Source: Schlesneria paludicola DSM 18645 (GTDB lineage Bacteria > Planctomycetota > Planctomycetia > Planctomycetales > Planctomycetaceae). From it: a stretch of DNA of 64,000 bases. Positions within the stretch are counted from its first letter, which is position 1. The number at the start of each line of letters is the position of its first letter. The translations under genes were made by a program, and so were the position numbers. The stretch is taken from positions 31,418-95,417 of the forward strand of contig NZ_JH636436.1 of assembly GCF_000255655.1 (NCBI RefSeq), read 5' to 3'. Positions 1 to 9,693 of the stretch are shown here, piece by piece. The notes under the pieces were generated by a model that did not search any database, had not been told where the DNA came from, and saw nothing but the letters and a program-made list of their open reading frames with translations.

Positions 1-145
1 CGTCACCCGTAGAAGTGCGCCAAGCGGAAAAGTCTTGTCCGGCAAGGCGCAATAGCCGCTCAAGTTTGACTGGCCGGATATGCCAGTTAGACGGGGCCGT
101 CGCCAAGACTTAAGAAATCGTACCTATGGCCTCTCCGCCGGACCC

Positions 146-1243
146 TCAGATCTCGGCGTATGAGACTTCTGCGGACTTCTCGACGGGATTTGATGCGGCA
201 CTGGTCGTTTGAGGTTCCCAGGAACCGGATTCGACATCGGCTGATTGCAGTTCGCCGTCGGTCGCGACCTCTCCGTCGGAGGGCGGTGGCGTGACCACGG
301 GTTCGAATCGGAAGCATGAACCGTTCTGATAGTAGTACACCCAGTTACGGCCACCGTTTTTCGCGGCGTACAGTGATTTGTCCGTACGCTGCAGCAATTC
401 GGCATCGGTTTCGTGATCTTCGACTTCTTTAACTCCGATCGAAGCCGTGACTTGCAGTTCCAAGTCCCCGACGCGATGACGCCCGCTGGCGATCACCTGG
501 CGAATTCGATCGGCTGCTCGGCAGGCGTCTTCCAGTGGTGTTTTCGGCAGGATTGCAATGAATTCTTCGCCACCGAAGCGTGCGATGAAATCCGTTTCGC
601 GGAAGGTGCTGGTCAGGCAGCGCGAAAAGCTTTTCAACAACTGATCGCCGACCATATGTCCGTATTGGTCGTTGATGCGTTTGAAATGGTCGATGTCCAG
701 AATCAGCAAACAGAACGTCGTCCCGTTGCGACGGCGATCGGCGAAGACTCGAATGATTTCATAGTCGAAAGCGCGACGATTCGGGATGGCGGTCAGCGCG
801 TCCATGCGAGATTCCTGCATGCACGATGTCATCATTTCGCGCTGACGTTGAATCTCTTTCTTGGCGTCTTCCAGGTCGGTTTGCAGTCGCTGATTGGCGT
901 TGACCAGCATCTTGCCCGCAACCAGAACCAGGGCAGAACCGATTTCACCGGGGGTTTCCAATTTGTCGGTGATTTCATTGACGCGAAGACAGTGCTGACC
1001 CACCTGCAGGTCGACATGCGACGTCAGTTCGTACAAAGAATTGGCCAGGTGTTCGATCCGTCGTTCACTTTGGTTTTGTTCGTTCTGTTCGTGTTCCGAC
1101 AGGGTTTCGCCCGCAGCCCCAAGTTTCACAGGACGCGTGAAGGCGCATCGAAACGCGATCGTTAGTGCGCTTCCGATGACGGCGCTCATCAGGCAGCAGG
1201 CGATCGTCGCAGGAAGGGAAATCAAGATCTTCTCCGCACTCAA
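146..1243 (-). CDS. Membrane-anchored diguanylate cyclase (GGDEF)
   Basis: Makes c-di-GMP from two GTP at the inner membrane. One N-terminal membrane segment (about residues 6-34) is followed by a helical, probably coiled-coil linker (50-145) and one GGDEF domain (about 148-305). The active-site signature GGEEF is at 224-228, and an RxxD inhibitory I-site (RETD, 215-218) sits five residues before it, so both catalysis and product inhibition look intact. The C-terminal 60 residues are low-complexity and unassigned. The start is a TTG without a clear Shine-Dalgarno site; a TTG six codons later follows GGAGAAG and could be the real start. It lies about 190 nt downstream of a kinase-receiver gene on the same strand, suggesting a shared signalling pathway. 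Family certain; input signal unknown. Confidence 0.93.
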   Translation of the reverse strand: MSAEKILISLPATIACCLMSAVIGSALTIAFRCAFTRPVKLGAAGETLSEHEQNEQNQSERRIEHLANSLYELTSHVDLQVGQHCLRVNEITDKLETPGEIGSALVLVAGKMLVNANQRLQTDLEDAKKEIQRQREMMTSCMQESRMDALTAIPNRRAFDYEIIRVFADRRRNGTTFCLLILDIDHFKRINDQYGHMVGDQLLKSFSRCLTSTFRETDFIARFGGEEFIAILPKTPLEDACRAADRIRQVIASGRHRVGDLELQVTASIGVKEVEDHETDAELLQRTDKSLYAAKNGGRNWVYYYQNGSCFRFEPVVTPPPSDGEVATDGELQSADVESGSWEPQTTSAASNPVEKSAEVSYAEI

Positions 1244-1434
1244 ATTCGTGGCATTGCTGGTAAACGAAATCGGGATGCCTGGGGAGGCAGTCGTTTCGCA
1301 TCAATCGACGAGCGTGATCGGAGGGCGGCGTACCAATTCCAACTGCGATGAACGCGACCTTGGAATTAGATGAAACGACAGCCCATGCATCACTCTAGCT
1401 CATGGATTTTGTCCAGCGAGCGAATTCTGTTCAC

Positions 1435-3129
1435 CTACTGGTGATTTGATGTGCTTTGAGCGAGAGAATCGCCAAGAGACGACAAGTTCTGCACCATTTC
1501 CTGATTGGCTTCGAACAAGCGTTGATTGAGTGCCAGCGCCGCATCCTGGCTTTCTTTAAGACGCAATGCGGCATTCACCCGGCTGCGCAATTGGACGATG
1601 CTGAGTGGCTTGACGAGGTAGTCGTCGGCACCCGCAGACATCATTCGGGCCATTTCATTGGGGCTTGAGCGGCCCGAAAAGACCAGCACCTTCAGGTTCC
1701 CCAGTCCCGGACGATTCCGAATGACACGCAACAGTTCCATTCCCGACAGGACAGGCATTTCGATATCGGTCAGGACCAGGTCGTACACGTGCTCACTGAG
1801 AAGGTTGAGTGCGGTGTCTCCATTTGCGGCTTCGTCACAATCGATTCCTTCGGAAAGGAGCGACAACTTCACACATTTTCGTACGGTGGGTTCGTCGTCA
1901 ACGATCAGAACGCGTCGTTTCCGACGTGGATCGGTCGGAGAGGACTCCGCAGGCAACGCTTCCAGCATCGTTTTGTTGACGGGAACCAGCCGCGAATCGA
2001 CGCGTCGTGATTCGATAAATGGCATCAACGCGGTCATGACCGCCGCCGGACTTTGATATCGATCACCGGGTTGCACGGCCATCATTTTCATGACGACGGC
2101 CGACAGTTCGCCGGGCAGGTCTGGGCAGACTTCAAGTATCGACGGAGGTTCTTGATTGGAGCGGCGCAAGAAGTCTTCGACGATCCGGCCATTGGATACA
2201 AACGGCGTTTGACCGGTCAGGCACCAGTACAGTGTGGCGCCCAGGCTGTAGATGTCCGCCCGGATATCCACTGAACTGGCGTCACGTGCTTGTTCCGGCG
2301 CCAGGTAGTCGACGGTTCCCAGCCAGGAGCCGGGACGCGTCAACCGGCTTTCGTAGCGGCGCGACAGGCCGAAGTCCAACAGTTTGGCGGTTCCGTCCGG
2401 AGTCATGATGATGTTGGATGGCTTGATATCGCGGTGGATCAGCCCATGTTTGCTAGTTTCTTGCAGGGCACTGGCGGCCTGGAAAATCAGGTTGCAGGCG
2501 ACCTGCTTCGACAGCGGCCCCCCGGTTGTGACGGCCTCTTCCAGATTCATTCCGGGCACATATTCCATGACGAAATACAGCAACCGGTCTCCGTCAGGCG
2601 AGGCGCTGATCACTTCTCCCGCATCGATTGCGGCCACGATATTGCGGTGCTGCAATTGCGCGACCGACCAGGCTTCGTTTTCGAACCGCCGCAGCAATTG
2701 CGGTTCGACGTCACGAGACACGATCTGAACCTTGATGGCCGCCAACCGCGGCAGTCGCACATGTTCCGCCTTGTACACATGGCCCATCGAGCCGCGGCCA
2801 AGGCGGCCCAGCACGCGATAATGGCCCAGGATCAAGCCGAATCCCTGTCCCGACTGAATTCGTTCCACCTGATAGCGTGTCAAAAGATTCAGTGAGACCA
2901 ACTCTTCCAGCAGAAAATCGTCGTCGAGTTCATTGGTCAAACGGTTTTTGGCGGCGAGATCGAGGTCCACCCAGTCGTGTCGGCGAATGATGGACGTGAC
3001 GAGCAGTTCTTTTAAGAGTCCCTCGGCACCCTCCCAGAGCGACTCCAGCGATTCGCCAGACGTATGACTGTCGGCGGGGCAGTATGTGGGGGACAACGTA
3101 TCGCGCATCTTGACTCGGGGACCAGTCAT
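1435..3129 (-). CDS. Hybrid Ser/Thr protein kinase with C-terminal response-regulator receiver
   Basis: A 564-residue cytoplasmic Hanks-type kinase fused to a two-component receiver. An N-terminal helical region (1-100) leads into the kinase (about 104-370) with glycine loop GRGSMG, Lys133, HRD at 232-234, DFG at 252-254 and the APEQ motif, so it should be active. The receiver (about 406-525) has the acidic pair D411/D412, phosphoacceptor D455 and K507, all intact. A short helical tail follows. There is no membrane segment. ATG at 3129 has a good ribosome site (GGAGAAACT before ATG). The arrangement joins Ser/Thr phosphorylation and aspartyl phosphorylation in one chain; the cognate histidine kinase is not in the window. 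The next gene downstream is a diguanylate cyclase. Confidence 0.94.
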   Translation of the reverse strand: MTGPRVKMRDTLSPTYCPADSHTSGESLESLWEGAEGLLKELLVTSIIRRHDWVDLDLAAKNRLTNELDDDFLLEELVSLNLLTRYQVERIQSGQGFGLILGHYRVLGRLGRGSMGHVYKAEHVRLPRLAAIKVQIVSRDVEPQLLRRFENEAWSVAQLQHRNIVAAIDAGEVISASPDGDRLLYFVMEYVPGMNLEEAVTTGGPLSKQVACNLIFQAASALQETSKHGLIHRDIKPSNIIMTPDGTAKLLDFGLSRRYESRLTRPGSWLGTVDYLAPEQARDASSVDIRADIYSLGATLYWCLTGQTPFVSNGRIVEDFLRRSNQEPPSILEVCPDLPGELSAVVMKMMAVQPGDRYQSPAAVMTALMPFIESRRVDSRLVPVNKTMLEALPAESSPTDPRRKRRVLIVDDEPTVRKCVKLSLLSEGIDCDEAANGDTALNLLSEHVYDLVLTDIEMPVLSGMELLRVIRNRPGLGNLKVLVFSGRSSPNEMARMMSAGADDYLVKPLSIVQLRSRVNAALRLKESQDAALALNQRLFEANQEMVQNLSSLGDSLAQSTSNHQ

Positions 3130-3728
3130 AGTTTCTCCGGGGAGTTGGCCGCTTGTGATGTTCGGTCAGACTGGGGAGCGTGACCCGAACCTCACGTTTG
3201 ATGAATCACCGAACAAGCTGAATAATTGGCATTTCCCGCAGAATTCGATCAGGCCAGTCGTGGTCCGACGGCACCGCTATCGTCTTGGTAATCGAAGGTG
3301 GATTCGTTCACTGACCTCGAAAATCTTCACGATCGGTGAAATCCGAAAAAGGGACGCTCGCGTAACCGTCAATATCGTTGGTTCCGACGATGCTGTCCGG
3401 AAGGTTCAGAATATCCATGCAAAATGCGTCACTGCTGACTGGGCACGGCAATCGAATTGCCATGCCTGAATGGGAATAATGCGACATACTGTGCGCTCGG
3501 GCAGGTTGAATGAAACGGTGTGTCGACTTCACCGCAATTTGGTCTCACATGGTATTGCTCGATCCAAGCGAACACGGGGGGTGAGGTGTCTGCACCGTGC
3601 GTGGAAAGTTCGTGGGCGGCAAGTTCGTGGGTGCAGTAAGGGCCGTTATTGGAAGCGGCTGATCAGCGGAGTGATCGAATTTTCGAGAAAGGGTCGCGTC
3701 GGTTCGACTTGCGGCTAAACTGAGACTC
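3130..3728. other. Intergenic region between divergent genes
   Basis: About 600 bases between the minus-strand kinase and the plus-strand YfhO-like gene. Open frames here have poor composition and no recognisable motifs. It must hold promoters for both flanking genes, but I cannot point to a convincing -35/-10 pair. A short direct repeat (AAGTTCGTGGG, twice) lies near 3607-3633. Confidence 0.5.
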
Positions 3729-5978
3729 ATGTTGAACCGCACTCGCCACTTCCTGCTCGTTGCCGTCGTCGCGATCGTCCTGACATACCTTTTCTGGTGG
3801 CCCTTGTTCGCCGGCGCGGGTTTGATCGGTGGAGACCTCTATCCCTATTTCTTTCCGCAGAAAGCGTTCTACGCCGACTGCCTGAAGGCGGGCGTGTTTC
3901 CGCTGTGGAATCATCTGACAGGGTTTGGTTACCCGGTTCTGGGCGAGAGCCAGACCGGTGCCGCGTTCCCGCTGCACTTGCTGTTCTACTCCTGCTTCGA
4001 TCTGAATACCGCGTACAACATCGAGCATCTGCTGCATTACCTAATCTGCTTCGTAGGGACGTGGCTTCTGGCGAAACGTCTGCAGCTGACGAATGTCGGG
4101 GCTTATCTGGCTGCGATCGTATTCACTTTTGGCTGGTTTCCCGCGCGGGGTTGTTTGGAATGGGCGATTCTGACAGGGGCGTGGATGCCAGTCGCGCTAT
4201 GGTGCGTTGAGGCGTTTCTGCAAACTCGACTGTGGCGGTTTGCGATCGGCTTGAGCGTCGCGTTGGGACTGCAATTGCTGGCAGGGCATTTCCACCTGGC
4301 CTTCATCACGCTACTGTTCATCGCGACGTACATTCCGTATCGAGTCTGGATAAGGTCCGACGCGGTGGCCGATCTGCCAGCGACGGATGACTCTGCGCGT
4401 CGCCGGACGTTTCTCGTGGCGGCATTGATGTTGGCGGTCGTCGCGGGCGGCGGTTTGGCCGCAGTGCAATTGTTGCCCTCCTGGGAACTGAAGCAGCGGA
4501 GTTCGCGTGTCGCAACGAGTACCGACTATGACCCGGCATACGGACACATGCCGCCCGTATATGCCTCACAACTGATCGCTCCCTGGCAGTGGTACAACCT
4601 GTTGGAAGTCGATGAAGAGAATGTCGTTCGTGATCTGGCCGAGTTTGTGGCGCCCTGGCACTGGTTCGGACCGCGACAAAGTCCCATGAATCCGCAAAGC
4701 CTTTGCACGCTTGATGAAGCCGTACAGGGAAGTCGATTTGCCGCCCTGACTGCCGGAACCAATAAGGTCGAAGCCCATTGTTATTGCGGGCTGATTCCCG
4801 TGGTCATGGCGCTGATTGCGATCGTCGAGTGGCTCAAGACAAAACGGCCGGGCACCCGTGTGAATGGAGCGGAATCGCTGCTCCAGCGGACCGCGGGATA
4901 TTGGATCGTTGCCGGACTGTTTGGACTGGTCTATGCCACGGGGGTGTTGTTTCCGATCGGTCGCCTTCTGCCAGGTTTCAGCTTTTTTCGAGGTCCCGGG
5001 CGGTATGGTATCATGACGACCTTGGCGATCGCCCTGCTCGCCGGGCAGTTGCTCGGACAATGGTCTCGGCGATTCTCGAACGGTTGGATGCGGATCGCCG
5101 TGGTGAGTTTCCTTTTCGCTTCGACGTGCGGTGATTTGTGGCTGGTCAGTCGAATGGTGAAGTACACGGTGATGGTGTCGCCTCCGCGGATTTCCTTCCG
5201 TGAATCGAGCGAAGTTCGGCAACGATTGCTCGCGGAACCATCAATGCCGCGGATGCTTGCACCCGGCCCCAACGTCGGGAATCTCTTGGGGGTGTCATGC
5301 GTTCCCTGGTATCTGGGGATTGCTCCTGCGGAGTACGTTGACCCCCAGAACGCGATCCCTCCCGTTCCGAAGCCTTTGGGCAAGAACCGACCCACACCGG
5401 GTTCGCCAGAGTTGAATGAGTGGCTCAGACGCTCGGGCGTCACGCATGTGCTGAACTTCGAACCACTCGAAGAATCGTCGTGGAATGTTGAGTTGATGTG
5501 GCGCGGTGTCGATCCGTTCTTGAACCGCGTCTGGGCGCGCGACGAACCGATCTTCCTGTACCGATTCCGTCCCGATCCGAATGGGGGGCCCAATGGCTCG
5601 CTTCCAACCCGCGCGTCGACGATCACGGGAACTCCGCGTGTCGATGCACCGGACTGGCAGCAGGCACGCATCAATGAACGTCGACTGACGTTGGGTGCGG
5701 AGCTCAATGAGTCGACGCGAATGGTGCTGACAGAACTGGCGTATCCAGGATGGACGGCGCGCCAAGGAACCGCCGAGTTAGCGGTCATGAACCAGGGACT
5801 GTTCCGATCCGTGGAACTGCTGCCTGGCGGTTCGTCGGAAATTCAGTGGTCGTACCGACCATGGAGCGTCTATCTCGGCGCGGTGATCAGTCTGGCAACG
5901 TTGCTGATCCTGGCAGCGATTGCTCACGTAAGGTTCTGGCATCCGGGTTTGGTCAATCGATGGCTGAAGAGTGCGTGA
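3729..5978 (+). CDS. YfhO-like multi-pass membrane protein
   Basis: A 749-residue integral membrane protein resembling the bacterial YfhO family, which is linked to glycosyl or lipid transfer to envelope polymers in Gram-positives. After a first membrane helix it has the loop GGDLYPYF and then NHLTGFGYPVLGESQTG, typical of the family, followed by about ten hydrophobic helices up to about residue 480. A large soluble domain (about 490-710) and a last helix (about 718-736) complete it. The start is the first ATG of the frame. It stands alone on the plus strand and converges on truA downstream. Specific substrate unknown. Confidence 0.8.
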   Translation: MLNRTRHFLLVAVVAIVLTYLFWWPLFAGAGLIGGDLYPYFFPQKAFYADCLKAGVFPLWNHLTGFGYPVLGESQTGAAFPLHLLFYSCFDLNTAYNIEHLLHYLICFVGTWLLAKRLQLTNVGAYLAAIVFTFGWFPARGCLEWAILTGAWMPVALWCVEAFLQTRLWRFAIGLSVALGLQLLAGHFHLAFITLLFIATYIPYRVWIRSDAVADLPATDDSARRRTFLVAALMLAVVAGGGLAAVQLLPSWELKQRSSRVATSTDYDPAYGHMPPVYASQLIAPWQWYNLLEVDEENVVRDLAEFVAPWHWFGPRQSPMNPQSLCTLDEAVQGSRFAALTAGTNKVEAHCYCGLIPVVMALIAIVEWLKTKRPGTRVNGAESLLQRTAGYWIVAGLFGLVYATGVLFPIGRLLPGFSFFRGPGRYGIMTTLAIALLAGQLLGQWSRRFSNGWMRIAVVSFLFASTCGDLWLVSRMVKYTVMVSPPRISFRESSEVRQRLLAEPSMPRMLAPGPNVGNLLGVSCVPWYLGIAPAEYVDPQNAIPPVPKPLGKNRPTPGSPELNEWLRRSGVTHVLNFEPLEESSWNVELMWRGVDPFLNRVWARDEPIFLYRFRPDPNGGPNGSLPTRASTITGTPRVDAPDWQQARINERRLTLGAELNESTRMVLTELAYPGWTARQGTAELAVMNQGLFRSVELLPGGSSEIQWSYRPWSVYLGAVISLATLLILAAIAHVRFWHPGLVNRWLKSA

Positions 5979-6048
5979 AGGTGCATCGTTGCCGGACGCT
6001 TCTGTCGTCCCGATTTGGCTGCATTCGCGAACCCAATCGCCCCGTGAT

Positions 6049-6963
6049 TCAGTAGTCGACTCGCATCAAGTACAGCCCCTGTGGGGGCGCGGTTTCACCG
6101 GCATGCGTTCGATCACCCGTCTCGAGAATTCGTCGCATGTCCTCGGGCGTCCATCGTCCGCGTCCCACATGAATCAACGTGCCGACGATGGCGCGAACCA
6201 TGTTGTAAAGAAAACCGTCGGCCTGAACGTCGAAGCAAACGAAAGACGGTTCGACATCTGCAGGCGTCGCACTGGCAACTGGACCGCTGGCCTGGCGTGG
6301 CTCTCCGGGAACAGTTGGAGCAAGATCCTCCCAGACGTCCCAGCCAGCGGCGCGACTGACGCTGGCGTGCATGATTGTCCGCACACTTGAGGATCGATTC
6401 GGCCAGTTCGACTCAAAGCAACGAAAGTCGTGAGTTCCAACGAGATACTGGACGGCGGCATGCATCGCATCATGGTCCAAACGTGAACGCTGCCACAACA
6501 CGGCATTTCTGAGGAACGGTCGTCGAATCACACTGTTGTGGATGACGTATCGATACCATTTCCGCTGGGCATCATATCGGGCATTGAAACCTTCGGGCGC
6601 GGGCTGTACGTCCCGCACAACAATCTCATCGGGAAGATATTGGGCGAGGCCATGCAGAAAGGCGTGACTTGGCGCAGTCGATGTGGTCGAGAAGCTGACG
6701 ACCTGCCCGAGCGCATGGACACCGGCGTCAGTGCGGCCCGATGCCACCGCTTTGATCGGTTCGCGGGTGAACTGCGTGAGTGCCTCTTCAACGACGGATT
6801 GCAGCGAAACCCCGTTGGGCTGAATCTGCCAGCCGCAATAGTTCGTGCCGTCGTAGGCGACGGTCATTCGCCAGGTGTGGCGGGGGAGTTCGATCGAGGC
6901 GCGTGTGTCGGACTGTTGAGTCTCGCTGGGGGGCGCAGGGACCCCATGAATGTCCGCCGACAT
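6049..6963 (-). CDS. truA: tRNA pseudouridine(38-40) synthase TruA
   Basis: Converts uridines 38-40 of the tRNA anticodon arm to pseudouridine. From the ATG at 6963 the 304-residue product opens with a short disordered tail, then MTVAYDGTNYCGWQ, and carries the catalytic aspartate in ASGRTDAGVHALGQ (D79). An insertion of about 30 residues near 215-245 separates two conserved blocks; the C-terminal FLYNMVRAIVG motif is present. The frame stays open a further 70 codons upstream, but those overlap the preceding cysteine desulfurase, so the ATG 23 nt after that gene's stop is preferred. It is probably cotranscribed with the desulfurase; both act on cofactor and tRNA modification. Confidence 0.95.
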   Translation of the reverse strand: MSADIHGVPAPPSETQQSDTRASIELPRHTWRMTVAYDGTNYCGWQIQPNGVSLQSVVEEALTQFTREPIKAVASGRTDAGVHALGQVVSFSTTSTAPSHAFLHGLAQYLPDEIVVRDVQPAPEGFNARYDAQRKWYRYVIHNSVIRRPFLRNAVLWQRSRLDHDAMHAAVQYLVGTHDFRCFESNWPNRSSSVRTIMHASVSRAAGWDVWEDLAPTVPGEPRQASGPVASATPADVEPSFVCFDVQADGFLYNMVRAIVGTLIHVGRGRWTPEDMRRILETGDRTHAGETAPPQGLYLMRVDY

Positions 6964-6986
6964 CCGTTCTGCGGGGCCGTCAGGAT

Positions 6987-8135
6987 CTACCGCAGACACT
7001 GGACGATCTCCGCAATTCGACGTGCCGCTTCGTCCACTTCCGCCTCGGCTGTCAGGCAACTGAGCGTGATGCGCAGGGCCGACTTGAAGACTTCGGGTGG
7101 CAAGCCCATCGCGACGAGAATCGGCGTCGGTTCGATCGAGCCGCTGGCGCACGCGCTTCCCAGCGAGCAGCAAACGCCGTCCAGATCGAGTGCTACCAGC
7201 AATGCTTCACCGTCGACACCGGGGAACGAGATATTCAAGGTATTGGGAAGTCGCGGGGCGTCTTTTCCATTCACGACGGTCGGTGCCGCCCGTTGTTCGA
7301 GCTGCGTTTGCAGGCGATCGCGCAGGCTCGTCACCCGTGCCGTTCGTTCGGCCTGCGATTGATGCCAAAGCTCCAGTGCTTTGGCCATTCCCGCGACAAG
7401 CGCGACCGATTCTGTCCCGGCCCGGCGCCCTGTTTCTTGCAAGCCGCCCACTGGAAAGTCCGCGGACAGTTTCACACCGTCGCGAATCAGCAGCCCGCCG
7501 ATTCCACGCGGACCATGAAACTTGTGCGCTCCGAAACTGAGCGTGTGAGCCCCCAGTTCGCGAAAGTGGATCGGTAGTTTTCCGACAGCCTGAACGCCGT
7601 CGAGATGGACGGCAAAGTGACTGAGGTTGGCTTCGCGGACCAGCGGTTCAATCGCTTGAATCACGCCCGTTTCGTTGTGAGCCAGGATGACCGCCGCCAG
7701 CCGGACGTTGTTCGAACTTAGACCGTTCCAATCGGAACTGGACGTGTCGAACAGGCCGGAATAATCGACGGGCAATGAGATCCGCTTCCAACCCTGGCGT
7801 TCGCGTACGCGGCAGGCCTCCAGGTTCGATGGGTGTTCGCCCGGCGACGTCGCGATCGTCCCGGCAGGGCCGGATGTGAGTCCATAGACCGCAAGATTGT
7901 TGGCTTCGGTTCCCCCGCTGGTGAAGACCAGTTCTTGAGGAGCCGCCCCCAACAGACTCGCGATTTGTTCGCGGCTGTCCTCGAGCACTCGACGCGCTTT
8001 GCGACCCAGGCCGTGCCGACTGCTGGGATTGCCGTACGTCTCACGCAGATGAGACGCGACGGTTTCAACGACTTCCGGCAGGGGCTGTGTCGTGGCGTTG
8101 TTATCGAGATAAATTTCAGACACGACAGCACTCAA
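6987..8135 (-). CDS. Cysteine desulfurase (IscS/NifS family)
   Basis: PLP enzyme that removes sulfur from cysteine to give alanine and an enzyme persulfide for Fe-S clusters or thiolated tRNA. The 382 residues include the N-terminal YLDNNATT motif, the PLP-stacking histidine (H101), the Schiff-base lysine in SFGAHKFHGP (K205) and the active cysteine in SLGSACASG (C329). Length fits the family. The start is a TTG with no strong ribosome site. No iscU, iscA or sufBCD gene lies nearby, so the sulfur acceptor cannot be named from context. It sits 23 nt upstream of truA and 24 nt downstream of the LarA-like gene, an apparent three-gene run. Confidence 0.94.
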   Translation of the reverse strand: MSAVVSEIYLDNNATTQPLPEVVETVASHLRETYGNPSSRHGLGRKARRVLEDSREQIASLLGAAPQELVFTSGGTEANNLAVYGLTSGPAGTIATSPGEHPSNLEACRVRERQGWKRISLPVDYSGLFDTSSSDWNGLSSNNVRLAAVILAHNETGVIQAIEPLVREANLSHFAVHLDGVQAVGKLPIHFRELGAHTLSFGAHKFHGPRGIGGLLIRDGVKLSADFPVGGLQETGRRAGTESVALVAGMAKALELWHQSQAERTARVTSLRDRLQTQLEQRAAPTVVNGKDAPRLPNTLNISFPGVDGEALLVALDLDGVCCSLGSACASGSIEPTPILVAMGLPPEVFKSALRITLSCLTAEAEVDEAARRIAEIVQCLR

Positions 8136-8159
8136 TCAATGTCAGGAAGCCCGGAATCA

Positions 8160-9425
8160 TCAATGCGAAACAGGTCGCAGATTGCCATCGGAATCGAAAC
8201 TCATTTCTGCAGGAGCAGAGATCTGTTCCAGGTCATCGCGACCAACCAGTTGTGGCAAGTACGCTTCACTGATGACAACTTCGCCCAGATGCAAAGTGTC
8301 AGAAATCTGAACGACTCGCGCATTCTGCGGCTCGACCAGTCCGCACGTTTGCAGGGCATTCGTGACGACTTCGCGGTCTGTGTCGTAGGCGATGGGGATC
8401 ATGGCGGCCGTCGGGTGCAGGCCGGTGATACAGTTGATGTTGGTGATCTTGCGATCGATCGCGTCGGCGGTTCGCTGGTTGGTGAATTCGCTCAGGCCGA
8501 TACCGGTCGCGTTGCCGTGGGTTTCCTCCGTCATCCCACGAACAAAGATTCGCTTGCAACGCACCGCGTCGCGATCGGTTCCCGCGTGATCGTTAAATTT
8601 GCGGCCGACGACGTTCGTATCGAGTCCCGTCCCGCTAATGTTCTTTCCGATCTGGTCGATAATCAAGAGATCGACGTAGGGGAAAGGCAATCGAGGCAGC
8701 CACTGGCTGGCCAGCTTGAGCAACTCTTTTTCACGTTCGAGGAAACGCGTCGGCGCCACGGCTTCGATCAGAGCCGTTTCATCGTAGGCGTTTTCGACGA
8801 TGGCCAGACCGCCCGCGACGCGGCACTTCGCGATGACCGATGCGGCAACCGCGGTGATAATGTCCATAAAGCTGTAGTCGGCAATCGCGCGGTGATAGAT
8901 CTTGGCCCCTTCATGCTTGCCAAGTCCGATCAGCATCATCTTGTGAAGGCCGGATTCGACTTCGCCGACGAATCCCGTGTGCGGCTTCACGCGACCGACA
9001 ACGAAGACGTGATCGGCAAGCGAGGCATGCTTGTCGAAGTGAACGGGGATTCCCTGCGGCGTCTTGTCGACGATGACTGTTTCCATCGAGGCGCGCAGTT
9101 CACAACCCATCTTTTCGGGTGTGATTCCGTAATGTTCGAGGAGTTGCGTTTGCCCGGCCGCCGTCCCGCCGCCATGACTTCCCATCGCCGGAACGATAAA
9201 GGGGATCGCCCCCAGCGATTTGAAGTGGTCGACGACCGTGCGCGTAATCACCCCGATATGTGCAATGCCTCGGCTGCCGGCCGTAATGGCGACCGATTGT
9301 CCAGGTCGAATTCGTTCAGACAGGTTCAGTGCAACGAGTTGGTTTCGGACTTCGGCGGGAATGTCGGAGACACGTCGCGCGTCAAACTTTTGGCGAAGAC
9401 GGAACATCCGCGGAAACTGCGACAT
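8160..9425 (-). CDS. LarA/DUF2088-family protein (lactate racemase-like)
   Basis: A 421-residue protein of the nickel-pincer lactate racemase-like (LarA N-terminal, DUF2088) superfamily. Recognisable blocks are GQSVAITAGSRG near residue 42, AMGSHGGGTAAGQ near 80 and GRVKPHTGFVGEVESGLHK near 144, which contain the conserved His/Lys ligands of the fold. Whether this member binds the pincer cofactor or acts on lactate cannot be told; no larB, larC or larE partner is nearby. ATG at 9425 follows AGGGCAACT and is preferred over a TTG 45 nt upstream. The stop is 24 nt before the cysteine desulfurase start. Confidence 0.8.
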   Translation of the reverse strand: MSQFPRMFRLRQKFDARRVSDIPAEVRNQLVALNLSERIRPGQSVAITAGSRGIAHIGVITRTVVDHFKSLGAIPFIVPAMGSHGGGTAAGQTQLLEHYGITPEKMGCELRASMETVIVDKTPQGIPVHFDKHASLADHVFVVGRVKPHTGFVGEVESGLHKMMLIGLGKHEGAKIYHRAIADYSFMDIITAVAASVIAKCRVAGGLAIVENAYDETALIEAVAPTRFLEREKELLKLASQWLPRLPFPYVDLLIIDQIGKNISGTGLDTNVVGRKFNDHAGTDRDAVRCKRIFVRGMTEETHGNATGIGLSEFTNQRTADAIDRKITNINCITGLHPTAAMIPIAYDTDREVVTNALQTCGLVEPQNARVVQISDTLHLGEVVISEAYLPQLVGRDDLEQISAPAEMSFDSDGNLRPVSH

Positions 9426-9693
9426 AGTTGCCCTATCGATGACTTCGGAATCGGAGTGTGAACGGTTCAAAACGCATACGGGGCGATCGTGGTGGATCGC
9501 CCCGCGACAGCATCAGGATGACCCCGTTGCTGGAAATCTAACCCACTTCATTCATCAGAATTGTTGCAGCGGATGGCCGACAAAGCTAGTGGCATCGCCA
9601 CTCGGTCGTCACAGGCTCGAGCACATCGCCCGCGTGCTTGCGGGCATACTTGCGGCGAGCTCATCAGCGCGTGAATTTCGATTTGAAGCTCGT

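Noticed and set aside
413..1165. 250-codon plus-strand frame opposite the diguanylate cyclase
   Set aside because: Antisense of a gene with intact GGEEF and RxxD motifs.
3308..3532. Minus-strand 74-codon frame upstream of the kinase
   Set aside because: No motif, no ribosome site; His/Ser-rich composition typical of random frames.
7833..9461. 542-codon plus-strand open frame across the LarA-like and desulfurase genes
   Set aside because: Runs antisense through two recognisable genes; composition is that of a reversed coding strand.
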